Source: Methyloprofundus sedimenti
GTDB lineage: Bacteria; Pseudomonadota; Gammaproteobacteria; Methylococcales; Methylomonadaceae
NCBI RefSeq assembly: GCF_002072955.1
Contig: NZ_LPUF01000002.1
Location: 1 to 64,000 of the forward strand
Length of the DNA: 64,000 nucleotides
Reading direction: 5' to 3'
Part shown: in pieces, positions 18,701-27,597 of the stretch
Layout of the letters: each line of letters opens with the position of its first letter
Position numbering within the stretch: the stretch's first letter is position 1
Translations under genes and position numbers: made by a program
The notes under the pieces: model-generated
Told to the model about the DNA's origin: nothing
Databases searched by the model: none
Seen by the model: the letters and a program-made list of their open reading frames with translations, nothing else

Positions 18701-19330
18701 ATGATGACCTGGAAAGAAGCAGCTATTCAAGCATTAACAAGAATGTCGTTGCGTCATCACCAGAATGTTTTTAGTCGCACAAAGATTATTGAAGAAGAAC
18801 TTAAGAATATCACACGAGATGTTGGTTCCATTGGGGCAACGCCAACACAAACATTAAGTAGAGTGCTTCAAGAGTTACGAGATGAAGGATATTTAGATTT
18901 TGATGGGCACGGTGGCTATACATTATTAAACAGCGCTTCTATTCCGGAATCTTCAGATATACCCGATGAATACTCTATTCCAGATCGAACTCCGACGACA
19001 GTTCATAGAATTATTCGAGACCCTAAAATTGTTTCCGAGTTGAAACGGCTGTATTCATTTCGTTGTCAGCTTTGTGGGATTAGAATTGAATTGCCATCAG
19101 GATACTATTGTGAAGCCCATCATCTGAAGCCTTTAGGATCTCCACACAACGGCCCTGACAGCCAAAACAACCTTATCATTGCATGTCCCAATCATCATGT
19201 AATGCTAGATTATGGATCTATTGAATTAAATAAATCTATACTGAAGTTAAACAATCATAATATCAACCAAGTATTTTTCGATTATCACAATAGGTATATA
19301 TATCGTGCCGAATCCGATAAAAGAGGATAA
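18701..19330 (+). CDS. HNH endonuclease with N-terminal winged-helix domain
   Basis: 209 residues. The N-terminal 75 residues look like a winged helix (WKEAAIQALTRMS, TLSRVLQELRDEGYLDFDGHGGYTLL). The C-terminal part is an HNH nuclease: zinc pair C-x2-C in FRCQLCGIRI, then CEAHHLKPLG, N-x(8)-H in NNLIIACPNHHVMLD. Such proteins are found as restriction nucleases and in defence islands. No methyltransferase partner is adjacent, so a role as a modification-dependent or orphan nuclease is possible. AAAAAGGAAAC precedes the ATG. Flanked by the attC-like relic and transposase remains, consistent with transfer. Confidence 0.82.
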   Translation: MMTWKEAAIQALTRMSLRHHQNVFSRTKIIEEELKNITRDVGSIGATPTQTLSRVLQELRDEGYLDFDGHGGYTLLNSASIPESSDIPDEYSIPDRTPTTVHRIIRDPKIVSELKRLYSFRCQLCGIRIELPSGYYCEAHHLKPLGSPHNGPDSQNNLIIACPNHHVMLDYGSIELNKSILKLNNHNINQVFFDYHNRYIYRAESDKRG

Positions 19331-19349
19331 AAAAGCAAGAAAAAGGAGT

Positions 19350-19642
19350 CAGAGCCCTTAAAGACATTAAAAACAAAAGGCTATAATTTTAAACATAACT
19401 TTGGTCATGGCAAAAAATATCTATCCTCATTATTGGCAATCCTGAATATTCTTACATTTTTAGTTCATACTGTGCTTGAGTGGTTTGATCAATGTTACGC
19501 GCTAATACGAAATAGCTTAGCAAGCAGGAAAACATTTTTTGATGATTTAAGAGCCCTCACCCGTTACATGGTTTTTGATAGTTGGCAAAAATTAATGGAA
19601 TTTATGCTGGGAGGGCTAGACATTCCGATGCCGGAAATATGA
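19350..19642 (+). pseudogene. C-terminal fragment of a DDE transposase
   Basis: An open frame without a start reads KGYNFKHNFGHG, KKYLSSLLAILNILTFLVHT, then RKTFFDDLRALTRYM and a stop after GLDIPMPEI. The HNFGHG stretch and the FHT/FDD blocks resemble the ends of transposases of an IS4/ISNCY-like group; I do not name the family further. The last part (from 19518) is repeated at 21176-21300. Confidence 0.65.
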
Positions 19643-19834
19643 AAAATCGCAAATTGAGAATTGCTCCCCCCCCCTAAGTGCCCCATCTTAAAATGGTAGC
19701 CGATGAGTGTACAAAAAAATGATGGAAATTACACCGTAAAATATACAAACCAAAACAAGGGATTTAAATGACCAAAAATAGTCGAAAAATACAATTTCTC
19801 CGTGAGAAAATTCCAACATTTGCATGTAAACCAG
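19518..19834 (+). repeat. Long direct repeat, copy A (317 bp)
   Basis: Nearly identical to 21176-21493, with a handful of substitutions and a one-base difference in a C-run. It spans the end of the transposase fragment, a C-rich tract and the first 22 codons of the ykgJ gene, and ends at CCAG where the P450-bearing segment begins. Confidence 0.92.
19768..19834 (+). pseudogene. Truncated 5' end of the ykgJ gene (copy A)
   Basis: ATG at 19768 opens the same frame as the intact gene at 21427 and encodes its first 22 residues, including the first zinc-ligand cysteine. It then runs into the AAAAGGGGTCAG unit and stops about 14 codons later. The promoter region and start of ykgJ therefore exist twice and the gene body once. 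Confidence 0.85.
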
Positions 19835-19839
19835 CGAGA

Positions 19840-19939
19840 AAAAGGGGTCAGTACCCTTTTTATGTAATATAAACATAACCATTTGTTTATATTTATTAAA
19901 TTTCTTTAACCCTTAAAAAGGGCTACGCCCCCTTTTACT
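19840..19939 (+). repeat. Palindromic REP-like unit, copy 2
   Basis: Same unit as 17691-17790: AAAAGGGGTCAGTACCC at the left, AT-rich core, GGGCTACGCCCCCTTTT at the right. It forms the left border of the P450-bearing segment, exactly where direct-repeat copy A ends. Confidence 0.75.
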
Positions 19940-20016
19940 TTGAACCGCTAATTTTTTAACAAGCTGATTTTTTTGGGTAAAAGTCAGTGAGTGTTTTTGA
20001 TAATACAGGAGAGTAC

Positions 20017-21159
20017 ATGACTGATCACATTCCGGATGATATATCCCCTGATGGGCGAGATCTGCGCGAGTATACCGATGAATTACGGCAAAACCACGCT
20101 ATCGTAAAGAACACCTCAGGTGAATGGGTGTTACTTAAACATGCCGATGTTGTGGCTGCGGCTATGGATCATGAGAACCTTTCTAACAATGTCTCTGATT
20201 ATCTTCAAATTCCAAATGGATTGGATGGCGAAGCGCATACTCACTATCGAAAAATCATCGATCAGTATTTAAGCGAAGAAGCGTTAGAACCTTACATCCC
20301 CGAATTCCAAAAGGTGGCAATCCAACTAATGAAAGAGCTGCCGAAAGGAAAAGTCTTGGATGCAGTAAATGATATTGGAGCAGTTTTTGCTGTGCGCGCT
20401 CAATGTGCATGGTTAGGTTGGCCCGCAAAATTAGAGCCGCGCTTGTTAAAATGGATGGCCGACAATCATGCAGCCACCCGTTCGAAATTTCACGATGAAA
20501 TGGTAATTGTTGCAAATCAATTCGACGAAATAATTCGATCAATTATTCGACCTAAACGGGAAAGTCACGTACAAGAAAATAGTGATATAACCACCCGGCT
20601 TTGTCATGACGTAATATACGGGCGAGAACTAACGGAAGCAGAGTTAATTTCCATTTTGCGTAACTGGACTGGTGGTGATCTCGGATCTATCGCGTTATGT
20701 GTTGGTGTTATTGTGCATCAAATTGCACAACAACCAGAACTCATTGAGCAGTTGCAGAAAGCCGAAAATAGCGAAGTTGAAGCATTCATCGACGAAGTTT
20801 TGCGCATTGATAATCCCTTTGTTTCTAATCGACGAGTCACCACTTGTCCCATACAAATTGGCGGACAAGACATTCCAGAAGGTGCCAAGGTAAAATTGCA
20901 CTGGACTTCTGCTAATCGTGATGAGGCAGTATTCAACAAAAATGAATTTTCCCCAGAAAAGAATAGGCCTAAAAATATAGTTTACGGAGCCGGTAAACAC
21001 GCTTGCCCAGGTCGTTTGCTGGCAACCTGGGAGTTGCGCATTATGCTGCAGGCATTATTAACCTCGGTGCAAAACATTGAAATAGCTCATAACCAAAAAG
21101 TAGAACGAGAAATTGCTCCTCTCGGAGGATTTCACAGGGTTCCAGTTGTACTTTCTTAG
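20017..21159 (+). CDS. Cytochrome P450
   Basis: 380 residues from the ATG at 20017, which sits 5 nt after AGGAG; the longest frame uses a GTG ten codons upstream. Soluble bacterial type, no membrane anchor. The K-helix ExxR is E260-x2-R263 (DEVLRID), and the haem loop is YGAGKHACPG with ligand Cys330. The I-helix reads GGDLGS (219-224), so the usual acid-threonine pair of oxygen activation is not in its normal place. No ferredoxin or reductase gene is adjacent. Substrate unknown. The gene lies on a 1341-bp segment between two 317-bp direct repeats, evidence of recent acquisition or rearrangement. Confidence 0.92.
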   Translation: MTDHIPDDISPDGRDLREYTDELRQNHAIVKNTSGEWVLLKHADVVAAAMDHENLSNNVSDYLQIPNGLDGEAHTHYRKIIDQYLSEEALEPYIPEFQKVAIQLMKELPKGKVLDAVNDIGAVFAVRAQCAWLGWPAKLEPRLLKWMADNHAATRSKFHDEMVIVANQFDEIIRSIIRPKRESHVQENSDITTRLCHDVIYGRELTEAELISILRNWTGGDLGSIALCVGVIVHQIAQQPELIEQLQKAENSEVEAFIDEVLRIDNPFVSNRRVTTCPIQIGGQDIPEGAKVKLHWTSANRDEAVFNKNEFSPEKNRPKNIVYGAGKHACPGRLLATWELRIMLQALLTSVQNIEIAHNQKVEREIAPLGGFHRVPVVLS

Positions 21160-21175
21160 TACGGGATCAAGGGGC

Positions 21176-21493
21176 TAGCAAGCAGGAAAACATTTTTTGA
21201 TGATTTAAGAGCCCTCACCCGTCACATGGTTTTTGATAGTTGGCAAAAATTAATGGAATTTATGCTGGGAGGGCTAGACATTCCGATGCCGGAAATATGA
21301 AAAATCGCAAATTGAAAATTGCTGCCCCCCCCCTAAGTGCCCCATCTTAAAATGGTAGCCGATGAGTGTACAAAAAAATGATGGAAATTACACTGTAAAA
21401 TATACAAATCAAAACAAGGGATTTAAATGACCAAAAATAGTCGAAAAATACAATTTCTCCGTGAGAAAATTCCAGCATTTGCATGTAAACCAG
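21176..21493 (+). repeat. Long direct repeat, copy B (318 bp)
   Basis: Second copy of 19518-19834. It begins just after GGGATCAAGGGG (21164-21174), a few bases past the P450 stop, and ends inside the intact ykgJ gene. The 267-bp gap before ykgJ is wholly this repeat: transposase tail, poly-C tract (about ten C near 21325) and the ykgJ leader. Confidence 0.92.
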
Positions 21494-21780
21494 GGTGTCA
21501 TGATTGCTGTGGCCCTGTCACAGCTTCTTCTGATGAAGTGGCTAGGTTACCTGTCAAAAGTGATAAGGAGCACGCTGAAGCCCTGGCTGAATTGAGTTGC
21601 CCTTATCTGGGGGATAAGGGCTGCGAGGTATATGAAGAGCGTCCTTTAATTTGTCGACTATTTGGGACAACACCCAGCTTACCATGCCCAAATGCTTGCG
21701 GCCCTAGTGAAATTATTGCGCCAAAAATAGAACAGAAAATACACAGTTTCCATGCGCAAACTCGTCAAGTTCTACTTTGA
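21427..21780 (+). CDS. YkgJ-family cysteine cluster protein
   Basis: 117 residues. A zinc/iron-cluster type cysteine pattern: FACKPGCHDCCGPV near the start, then CPYLGDKGCEVYEERPLICRLFG and CPNACGP. The CxVYxxRPxxCRxF arrangement is the YkgJ/UPF0153 hallmark. The biochemical role of the family is unknown. The upstream region is shared with the broken copy at 19768. A different cysteine-cluster protein (YcgN family) is at 29.6 kb. Confidence 0.88.
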   Translation: MTKNSRKIQFLREKIPAFACKPGCHDCCGPVTASSDEVARLPVKSDKEHAEALAELSCPYLGDKGCEVYEERPLICRLFGTTPSLPCPNACGPSEIIAPKIEQKIHSFHAQTRQVLL

Positions 21781-21790
21781 GTCCCCAGAG

Positions 21791-22067
21791 ATCAAGGGGT
21801 CAGTCAGCAATACCGCTACCAGTGGCACATCAAGCTCTTGAATTATAATGATTAAGTCCGTATTGTTGTCACGTTTCCTGATAGCAGGGGCACTTTAAAA
21901 ACAATGGCTTGAACATTTGTATAGTAAGTTTATGATGTGATTTTTAATAAACCTTCTTCGCAAGCTACTGTTTATTACTATAGTGTCATTTTTCGCAAAA
22001 TCCATAACTGATTAATTTATTAAATATTAAAATGACTGGTAGCGGTATTACTGTCTGACCCCTTGAT
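21791..22067. repeat. MITE-like element with 33-bp inverted ends
   Basis: 277 bp with arms at 21791-21823 and 22035-22067 that pair over 33 bp with two mismatches. The arm begins ATCAAGGGGTCAG, tying it to the G-rich motif family of the island, and continues into AATACCGCTACCAGT. No coding capacity inside. It fills the gap between ykgJ (stop 11 bp to the left) and the hydrolase gene (start 15 bp to the right). Confidence 0.82.
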
Positions 22068-22081
22068 TTTCTGACCACAGC

Positions 22082-23182
22082 ATGGTGAATTTCATGACTA
22101 AAGAAACAAGGCCACTCGTAGTTATATTAGTCCATGGTACTTGGGCAAAAGAAGCAACGTGGGCACAAGAAAAAGAGGCACTATCCAATGCGTTAGAACG
22201 CATTGAAGGGGTAAAAATAGTTCGCTTTAATTGGAGTTCATGGAACCGATTTACCACACGAAGGAAAGCAGCACAAGAGCTAGCCGAAGTCATAAAAGAG
22301 CACCGCAACGCGGATCAATTCATAATAGCTCACAGTCACGGTGGCAATATTGCTCTTGCTTCGCTTAAAGAAGATGAATCTCTAGTTAAGGGGGTAATTT
22401 GTCTAAATACACCATTCTTCACAGTTCTTAGTCGTGACAATAAATTTTTTCTCAATTATTTATTTGGCATTATTCTACTTATGCCGACATTTATTCTTTT
22501 CGGGCTTTGGATATCATGTAACTGGCATTGGCTGACTTTGTTTGCAGGTGGTATCCTCAATCTGCCGTTTATCCCGCTATTTATTTGGTTTACAGATACA
22601 TGGGTTCCAAAGCATACAGCTTTTCTGCGAAAACAACTTGAACTCCCTGTTTTAAAAAATACGCCTGTGTTGTGTTTGACAACTCCAGACGACGAGGCAT
22701 TTGGTTGGCTTGGATTATTGGAGTCAATTTCAAATATTCCTCGACTTCTTACTGCGCAATGGATAATTATTGTCTATATAAGTATTACATCTTTATTGCT
22801 TATTGCTGGGATACTTCCAATTATTGCTGTTCCCTGGGAGCCGTGGCTCACGTCATGCGAGAAACCTGATAATATTTTCGCAACATATATGTTGTTTTTC
22901 TTATCATTAAACTACTATATTTATTTTAGTTATCTGGTTTGCGGTATTGCGACGATGCCGTTTTCACTTTTGTTACAAGGCATTTCCCAAGGCACATGGA
23001 TGTTGCCATTTGCCGGAGTGCTTCATCGGATAGTTATCTCACTAGTGCCGGTTGGCAGTAATTCAATAGAGTTTTTTGAAAAGGATGTTGCGGGTACAGG
23101 CATAAAACATAGTCTGTTATATAAAGATCCAGAAACAATAAAATTTATTATAGACTGGATAAATAGACAAAGAGGTGTATAG
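22082..23182 (+). CDS. Membrane-associated alpha/beta hydrolase
   Basis: 366 residues (362 if the ATG at 22094 is used). The N-terminal 115 residues are an alpha/beta hydrolase core: VILVHGTWAKEATW (oxyanion HG) and IIAHSHGGNIA with nucleophile Ser85 in a GxSxG-like motif. Then come about four hydrophobic segments (roughly 123-147, 150-170, 235-260, 272-300). A late GTGIKHSLLYKDPETIKFI segment carries a plausible catalytic His. Probably an inner-membrane lipase or esterase of the eukaryote-like lipase type; substrate unknown. It is bracketed by CCCCTTGAT on the left and GATCAAGGGG on the right. Confidence 0.75.
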   Translation: MVNFMTKETRPLVVILVHGTWAKEATWAQEKEALSNALERIEGVKIVRFNWSSWNRFTTRRKAAQELAEVIKEHRNADQFIIAHSHGGNIALASLKEDESLVKGVICLNTPFFTVLSRDNKFFLNYLFGIILLMPTFILFGLWISCNWHWLTLFAGGILNLPFIPLFIWFTDTWVPKHTAFLRKQLELPVLKNTPVLCLTTPDDEAFGWLGLLESISNIPRLLTAQWIIIVYISITSLLLIAGILPIIAVPWEPWLTSCEKPDNIFATYMLFFLSLNYYIYFSYLVCGIATMPFSLLLQGISQGTWMLPFAGVLHRIVISLVPVGSNSIEFFEKDVAGTGIKHSLLYKDPETIKFIIDWINRQRGV

Positions 23183-23561
23183 CGGGATCAAGGGGGGGGG
23201 AGCAGCAGCCAGCTTGATTTGCCCAGTATTTCGTGCTCAGCTTTATCCACAAAACCGTGAAGTGGAGTATAGTTGGCAAGCATTTACGATTATTATTTTT
23301 TTATTCAATCACTTATAGTGTTTTATAGCGGTCAACTGCGGTTTCCAGGTTTAATAAAAAATCGACACAAAGCCTTCACGCTTCGGATAGCATCGAAAAT
23401 TGAACTGCTGAAGCCATTAGGAACGTTTTTAAAAATTCGCCCTCAAAGTATTTGCAATGCTTATATCATTTAAGTAATAATAATCAGTTACACTATTTTT
23501 ATACGTTATATACAACGGACATTCAGTTTCAAAAAGCGGAATGTAAGTTTTGGAAGATGCC
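23183..23561. other. Gap between the island and leuC
   Basis: About 380 bp. The first 15 bp hold GATCAAGGGG followed by a run of G (right border of the accessory island). The rest is AT-rich and probably includes the leuC promoter. No leader peptide rich in leucine codons was recognised. A 66-residue open frame inside has no supporting features. Confidence 0.5.
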
Positions 23562-24959
23562 ATGAAAAAAACCATGTACGAAAAGATCTGGGACAGCCAT
23601 CTTGTGGCTGAAATTGCTGGTCAGGCCCCACTATTATATGTTGATCGTCATTTGATGCATGAGGTAACAAGCCCGCAAGCATTTGAAGGATTAAGACTTG
23701 CAAAACGCAAAGTGCGTAATCCTCATAGCATTCTGGCAACTATGGATCATTGCGTGCCGACTAAAGATAGAGACTTGCCTATTAGCGACCCCATTGCGAA
23801 AAAGCAGATAGAAACGATGGCTGATAACTGCGAGGAAAATGGTTTAAATCTTTATGATATGAAAAACCCAAATAACGGTGTTATTCATATCGTTGTTCCG
23901 GAGCATGGTTTTGTCCATCCGGGTATGGTTGTGGTTTGCGGTGATAGTCATACAGCAACACATGGTGCTTTTGGTGCCTTAGCTTTTGGTATTGGTACAT
24001 CTGAAGTTGAACATGTGATGGCAACCCAAACATTGCCACAACAAAAATCAAAAACCTTATTAATTCAAATTGACGGCGAATTATCCAAATATGCATCAGC
24101 TAAAGATATAGCGCTGGCAATTACCGGAAAAATTGGTACCGCCGGCGGCAATGGGCATGTTATCGAATATGCGGGAAGCGCCATTCGCAAGCTGTCTATG
24201 GAAGGCCGTATGACCCTTTGTAATATGGCGATTGAAGCGGGTGCCAGAGCAGGTTTAGTTGCGCCTGATGAAAAAACTTATGCTTATTTGCAAGGTCGTG
24301 AATTTGCCCCTTCAGGCGATAACTGGGATAAAGCATTAGCTTACTGGAAAACCCTGCCCAGTGACGAAGGTGCTGAATTCGATATGGTCGTTACCTTAAA
24401 TGCAGCTGATATTGAACCTCAGGTTACCTGGGGTACATCACCTGAACAAGTAACAGGCATCACGAACAGAGTCCCCGCACCTGAAGATTTTGATGATAGT
24501 ATCAAACAACAGGCATGTGCTAATGCCCTGGAATATATGGGATTAACAGCGCATACGAAAATGACTGATATTCCTGTAGACTTGATTTTTATTGGCTCAT
24601 GCACCAACGGACGTATTGAAGATTTTCGTATTGCAGCTGAAGTGACCAAAGGAACAAAAGTAGCGGCCAATGTAACAGCTATTGCCGTACCCGGTTCTTA
24701 TCATGTTAAAAAACAAGCGGAAGAGGAAGGTCTGGATAAAATTTTCATTGAGGCAGGCTGGGAATGGAGAGACCCCGGTTGCTCTATGTGTCTGGCAATG
24801 AATGGTGACGAACTTACTGTAGGACAACGTAGTGCATCCACTTCAAATAGAAACTTTGAAGGCCGCCAGGGTAAAGGCGGAAGAACGCACCTGGTCTCAC
24901 CAGCTATGGCAGCTGCTGCGGCGGCGGCGGGTCACTTTGTTGATATTCGCAACCTTTAA
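23562..24959 (+). CDS. leuC: 3-isopropylmalate dehydratase large subunit
   Basis: 465 residues from the ATG at 23562 (GGAAG five bases upstream); a TTG twelve bases earlier opens the frame. Aconitase fold with the 4Fe-4S ligands in [14 protein letters not shown] and GCSMCLAMN, and the DHCVPT and [10 protein letters not shown] active-site segments. With LeuD it isomerises 2-isopropylmalate to 3-isopropylmalate in leucine synthesis. leuD follows after 19 bp. Confidence 0.97.
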   Translation: MKKTMYEKIWDSHLVAEIAGQAPLLYVDRHLMHEVTSPQAFEGLRLAKRKVRNPHSILATMDHCVPTKDRDLPISDPIAKKQIETMADNCEENGLNLYDMKNPNNGVIHIVVPEHGFVHPGMVVVCGDSHTATHGAFGALAFGIGTSEVEHVMATQTLPQQKSKTLLIQIDGELSKYASAKDIALAITGKIGTAGGNGHVIEYAGSAIRKLSMEGRMTLCNMAIEAGARAGLVAPDEKTYAYLQGREFAPSGDNWDKALAYWKTLPSDEGAEFDMVVTLNAADIEPQVTWGTSPEQVTGITNRVPAPEDFDDSIKQQACANALEYMGLTAHTKMTDIPVDLIFIGSCTNGRIEDFRIAAEVTKGTKVAANVTAIAVPGSYHVKKQAEEEGLDKIFIEAGWEWRDPGCSMCLAMNGDELTVGQRSASTSNRNFEGRQGKGGRTHLVSPAMAAAAAAAGHFVDIRNL

Positions 24960-24978
24960 AGAATAACGGGAAACTATT

Positions 24979-25590
24979 ATGCAAGCCTATAAAAAACATG
25001 AAAGTATTGCTGCTTTAATGAACCGAAGCAATGTCGATACAGACCAGATTATTCCAAAACAATTTCTAAAAAGAGTAGAACGTACTGGCTTTGGACAACA
25101 CTTATTTCACGATTGGCGTTTTAATGACGATGGCAGTGACAATGCCGAATTTGAACTTAATAAACCCGTCTTTAAAGGTGCTAACATACTTGTTGCCGGT
25201 GATAACTTTGGATGTGGATCTTCTCGTGAGCACGCGCCCTGGGCAATTGCTGACTATGGCTTTAACACTATTATCTCTACCAGTTATGCGGATATATTTT
25301 ACAACAACTGTTTTAAAAACAGCATACTGCCTATCATTGCGACTAAAGTGCAATTAGCCAGTTTGATGGATGAAATTTCAGCCAATGAAGGGGTTAAATT
25401 TATTGTTGATCTGGAAAATCAACAACTCACCACACCGGCAGGAAATGGCTTTAAATTTGATGTAGACCCTGTGCGTAAAGAGAATTTACTCAAAGGGCTG
25501 GATGATATTGGTATGACGTTACAGCATACTGATTTAATAGATCAGTATGAAGTTAAACATAAACAAAGCTTTCCCTGGCTTTGGGTTTAA
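24979..25590 (+). CDS. leuD: 3-isopropylmalate dehydratase small subunit
   Basis: 203 residues. The N-terminal NVDTDQIIPKQFLKRV and the substrate-binding loop FGCGSSREHAPWA are diagnostic for LeuD. It forms the swivel domain partner of LeuC. Same operon, ribosome site (ACGGGAAAC) upstream. leuB is not in this operon but about 2 kb further on, on the opposite strand. Confidence 0.97.
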   Translation: MQAYKKHESIAALMNRSNVDTDQIIPKQFLKRVERTGFGQHLFHDWRFNDDGSDNAEFELNKPVFKGANILVAGDNFGCGSSREHAPWAIADYGFNTIISTSYADIFYNNCFKNSILPIIATKVQLASLMDEISANEGVKFIVDLENQQLTTPAGNGFKFDVDPVRKENLLKGLDDIGMTLQHTDLIDQYEVKHKQSFPWLWV

Positions 25591-25603
25591 TTCGCAACCA
25601 CTA

Positions 25604-25853
25604 GTTCCCATGCTCTACGCCACTGCCATTAAGTTAAGGGGTAAAGTTATAATAAACAGTACGTTACATTGTAGAGTGGGTTAGCTTATCTAGCGAAGCG
25701 TAGATAACGTAACCCAACATATATGCTAAACGAAGCTTGTTGGGTTACGTTTTTATTGCTTGGCAAAAAAATCTAACCCAACCTACTGTGTAATGCATTG
25801 ATTATGAAATAATAAATTCTTAATTTAATGGCAGTGGTGTTCTGCGCGGGAAC
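25604..25853. repeat. Imperfect 35-bp inverted repeat enclosing a second palindrome
   Basis: Arms 25604-25638 and 25819-25853 pair through GTTCCC, CCACTGCCATTAA and TTAAG with a few mismatches, and enclose the GTAGGTTGGGTTAG-type repeat at 25671-25786. The rest of this 435-bp gap (25854-26025) has another GCGTGGGAAC block near 25913 and an AT-rich leader before the LeuA-type gene. No gene seen. Confidence 0.6.
25671..25786. repeat. Dispersed palindromic repeat, GGGTTAG type, copy 1
   Basis: 116 bp. Outer arms GTAGAGTGGGTTAG and CTAACCCAACCTAC; inner arms AACGTAACCCA and TGGGTTACGTT. The double-palindrome layout and length match 36081-36187. No coding capacity. Intergenic repeats of this form are widespread in gammaproteobacteria. 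Confidence 0.8.
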
Positions 25854-26025
25854 TCATACCGAAACGCTCGGCGTCCCGTAACGCAAAATGTCATAAACCG
25901 CATTCACACAGAGCGTGGGAACAAGAACATTATTTGTTATCCTAAAATGTCAGGTTACTTTATCTGCACTACCTTTGATAAGCTAACCCAAGCTACATCA
26001 TCCTTTTATTTTCAAGGCAAACAAT

Positions 26026-27576
26026 ATGTCCACGCAATCCAGACACATCCAGTTAATGGACACAACTTTACGTGATGGCGAGCAAACACAAGGGGTTTCC
26101 TATGCTCCTGATGAAAAGTTAAGTATCGCCAAAGCACTCTTGCAGGCACTGCAAGTAGATCGAATTGAAGTCGCCTCTGCACGTGTATCAGAGGGTGAAA
26201 AGCATGCTGTAAAACAAATTAATGACTGGGCACGCAAAGAAGGCTTTGATGGCCGTGTCGAAGTATTAGGGTTTGTTGACCATACCCTTAGTGTCGACTG
26301 GATATTAGAGGCAGGTGGGAGTGTTATTAACCTGCTCACTAAAGGCAGTGAAAAACACTGCCGGGATCAGCTAGGCAAAACACTGCAGCAACATGTAGAT
26401 GATATTCTTAAAACAGTTGACTATGCTCTGTCAAAAGGCTTAACAGTCAATGTCTACCTGGAAGACTGGTCAAACGGTTATCGCGACAATCGGAATTATG
26501 TTTTTGCTTTAATGGACAGCTTGCAGCGTAATGGCATCAATCACTTTATGTTACCCGACACTTTGGGTGTCATGTCTCCGGAAGAAGTTTTTGAAAACCT
26601 AAGTGATATGTGCAATAGATACCCTGAGTTGCAATTTGATTTTCACCCGCATAATGATTATGGCCTGGCAACTGCCAACGCGATGGCAGCTGTACGTGCA
26701 GGAATTAACTCAATTCACTGCACTATAAATTGTCTGGGAGAAAGAGCAGGTAATGCCTCACTCGCTCAGGTAAGTGTCGTATTGCGAGACAAAATGGACA
26801 TGGAGCTATCTATTAATGAAAGTCATTTAATGCCTACCAGCCATTTAGTAGAAAACTTTTCCGGTAAACGCGTTGCCGCCAACGCGCCTATTATTGGCAC
26901 TGACGTTTTCACACAAACAGCGGGTATCCATGCCGATGGAGATCAGAAAGGCGGCTTGTATAAAAGCAAATTAGTACCTGAACGCTTTTCACGTATTCAT
27001 AGCTATGCACTAGGAAAAATGAGCGGCAAAGCCTCGCTAAAAAAGAACCTGGAATTGCTGGAGCTAGACCTGTCTGAAGAAAACCAGAAGAAAGTCCTGG
27101 CCAGGATTGTAAAGCTAGGTGATTCTAAACAAACGATTACCACTGAAGACTTGCCATTTATTATTGCCGATGTTTTGGAAAGTAAAAATTATCAGCATAT
27201 CAAACTTATTAATTGTTCGATTACCAGTGGTTTTGAACTGGAATCAACCGTGAGCTTGCGTGTTGATGTTAACGGTAAACGGCATGTTGCCTCAGGCTGC
27301 GGAAACGGTGGTTTTGATGCTTTTATCGATGCGATCAACAAAGTGATGAAGCTGCATGATTACACCCTGCCTGAATTATTGGATTATGAAGTAAGAATTC
27401 CCAAAGGCGGCCATACTAGTGCTCTCACAGAGTGTGTTATTACATGGGATTGTGATAATCATAAGCGTAAAACACGCGGCGTTCATTCCAATCAGGTTTT
27501 TGCTGCTATTTTGGCGGCATTGAGAATAATTAATATTCAATTACATGAGAAAAAGCAAAATGGGGAACCATCTTAA
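26026..27576 (+). CDS. 2-isopropylmalate synthase / citramalate synthase family protein
   Basis: 516 residues. TIM-barrel HMGL domain: MDTTLRDGEQTQGV (catalytic and metal site at the start), FDFHPHNDYGLATANAM (metal His pair), and GERAGNASLAQV. A C-terminal LeuA-type regulatory (allosteric) domain runs from about residue 370 (FIIADVLES, VASGCGNGGFDAFIDAINKV). It condenses acetyl-CoA with a 2-oxo acid, either 2-oxoisovalerate (leucine) or pyruvate (citramalate). I cannot decide from sequence alone; the leu neighbourhood favours isopropylmalate. The form is the shorter, divergent LeuA2/CimA-like type, not the canonical LeuA. Confidence 0.88.
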   Translation: MSTQSRHIQLMDTTLRDGEQTQGVSYAPDEKLSIAKALLQALQVDRIEVASARVSEGEKHAVKQINDWARKEGFDGRVEVLGFVDHTLSVDWILEAGGSVINLLTKGSEKHCRDQLGKTLQQHVDDILKTVDYALSKGLTVNVYLEDWSNGYRDNRNYVFALMDSLQRNGINHFMLPDTLGVMSPEEVFENLSDMCNRYPELQFDFHPHNDYGLATANAMAAVRAGINSIHCTINCLGERAGNASLAQVSVVLRDKMDMELSINESHLMPTSHLVENFSGKRVAANAPIIGTDVFTQTAGIHADGDQKGGLYKSKLVPERFSRIHSYALGKMSGKASLKKNLELLELDLSEENQKKVLARIVKLGDSKQTITTEDLPFIIADVLESKNYQHIKLINCSITSGFELESTVSLRVDVNGKRHVASGCGNGGFDAFIDAINKVMKLHDYTLPELLDYEVRIPKGGHTSALTECVITWDCDNHKRKTRGVHSNQVFAAILAALRIINIQLHEKKQNGEPS

Positions 27577-27597
27577 CCGCCTGTTTTTATTAAAGCC

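Noticed and set aside
19688-19882. 64-residue minus-strand frame
   Set aside because: Runs across the direct repeat and REP-like unit; shares its start with the array artefact at 17.7 kb.
23183-23561. Leucine leader peptide attenuator before leuC
   Set aside because: No short frame with a run of Leu codons and no matching hairpin set was found.
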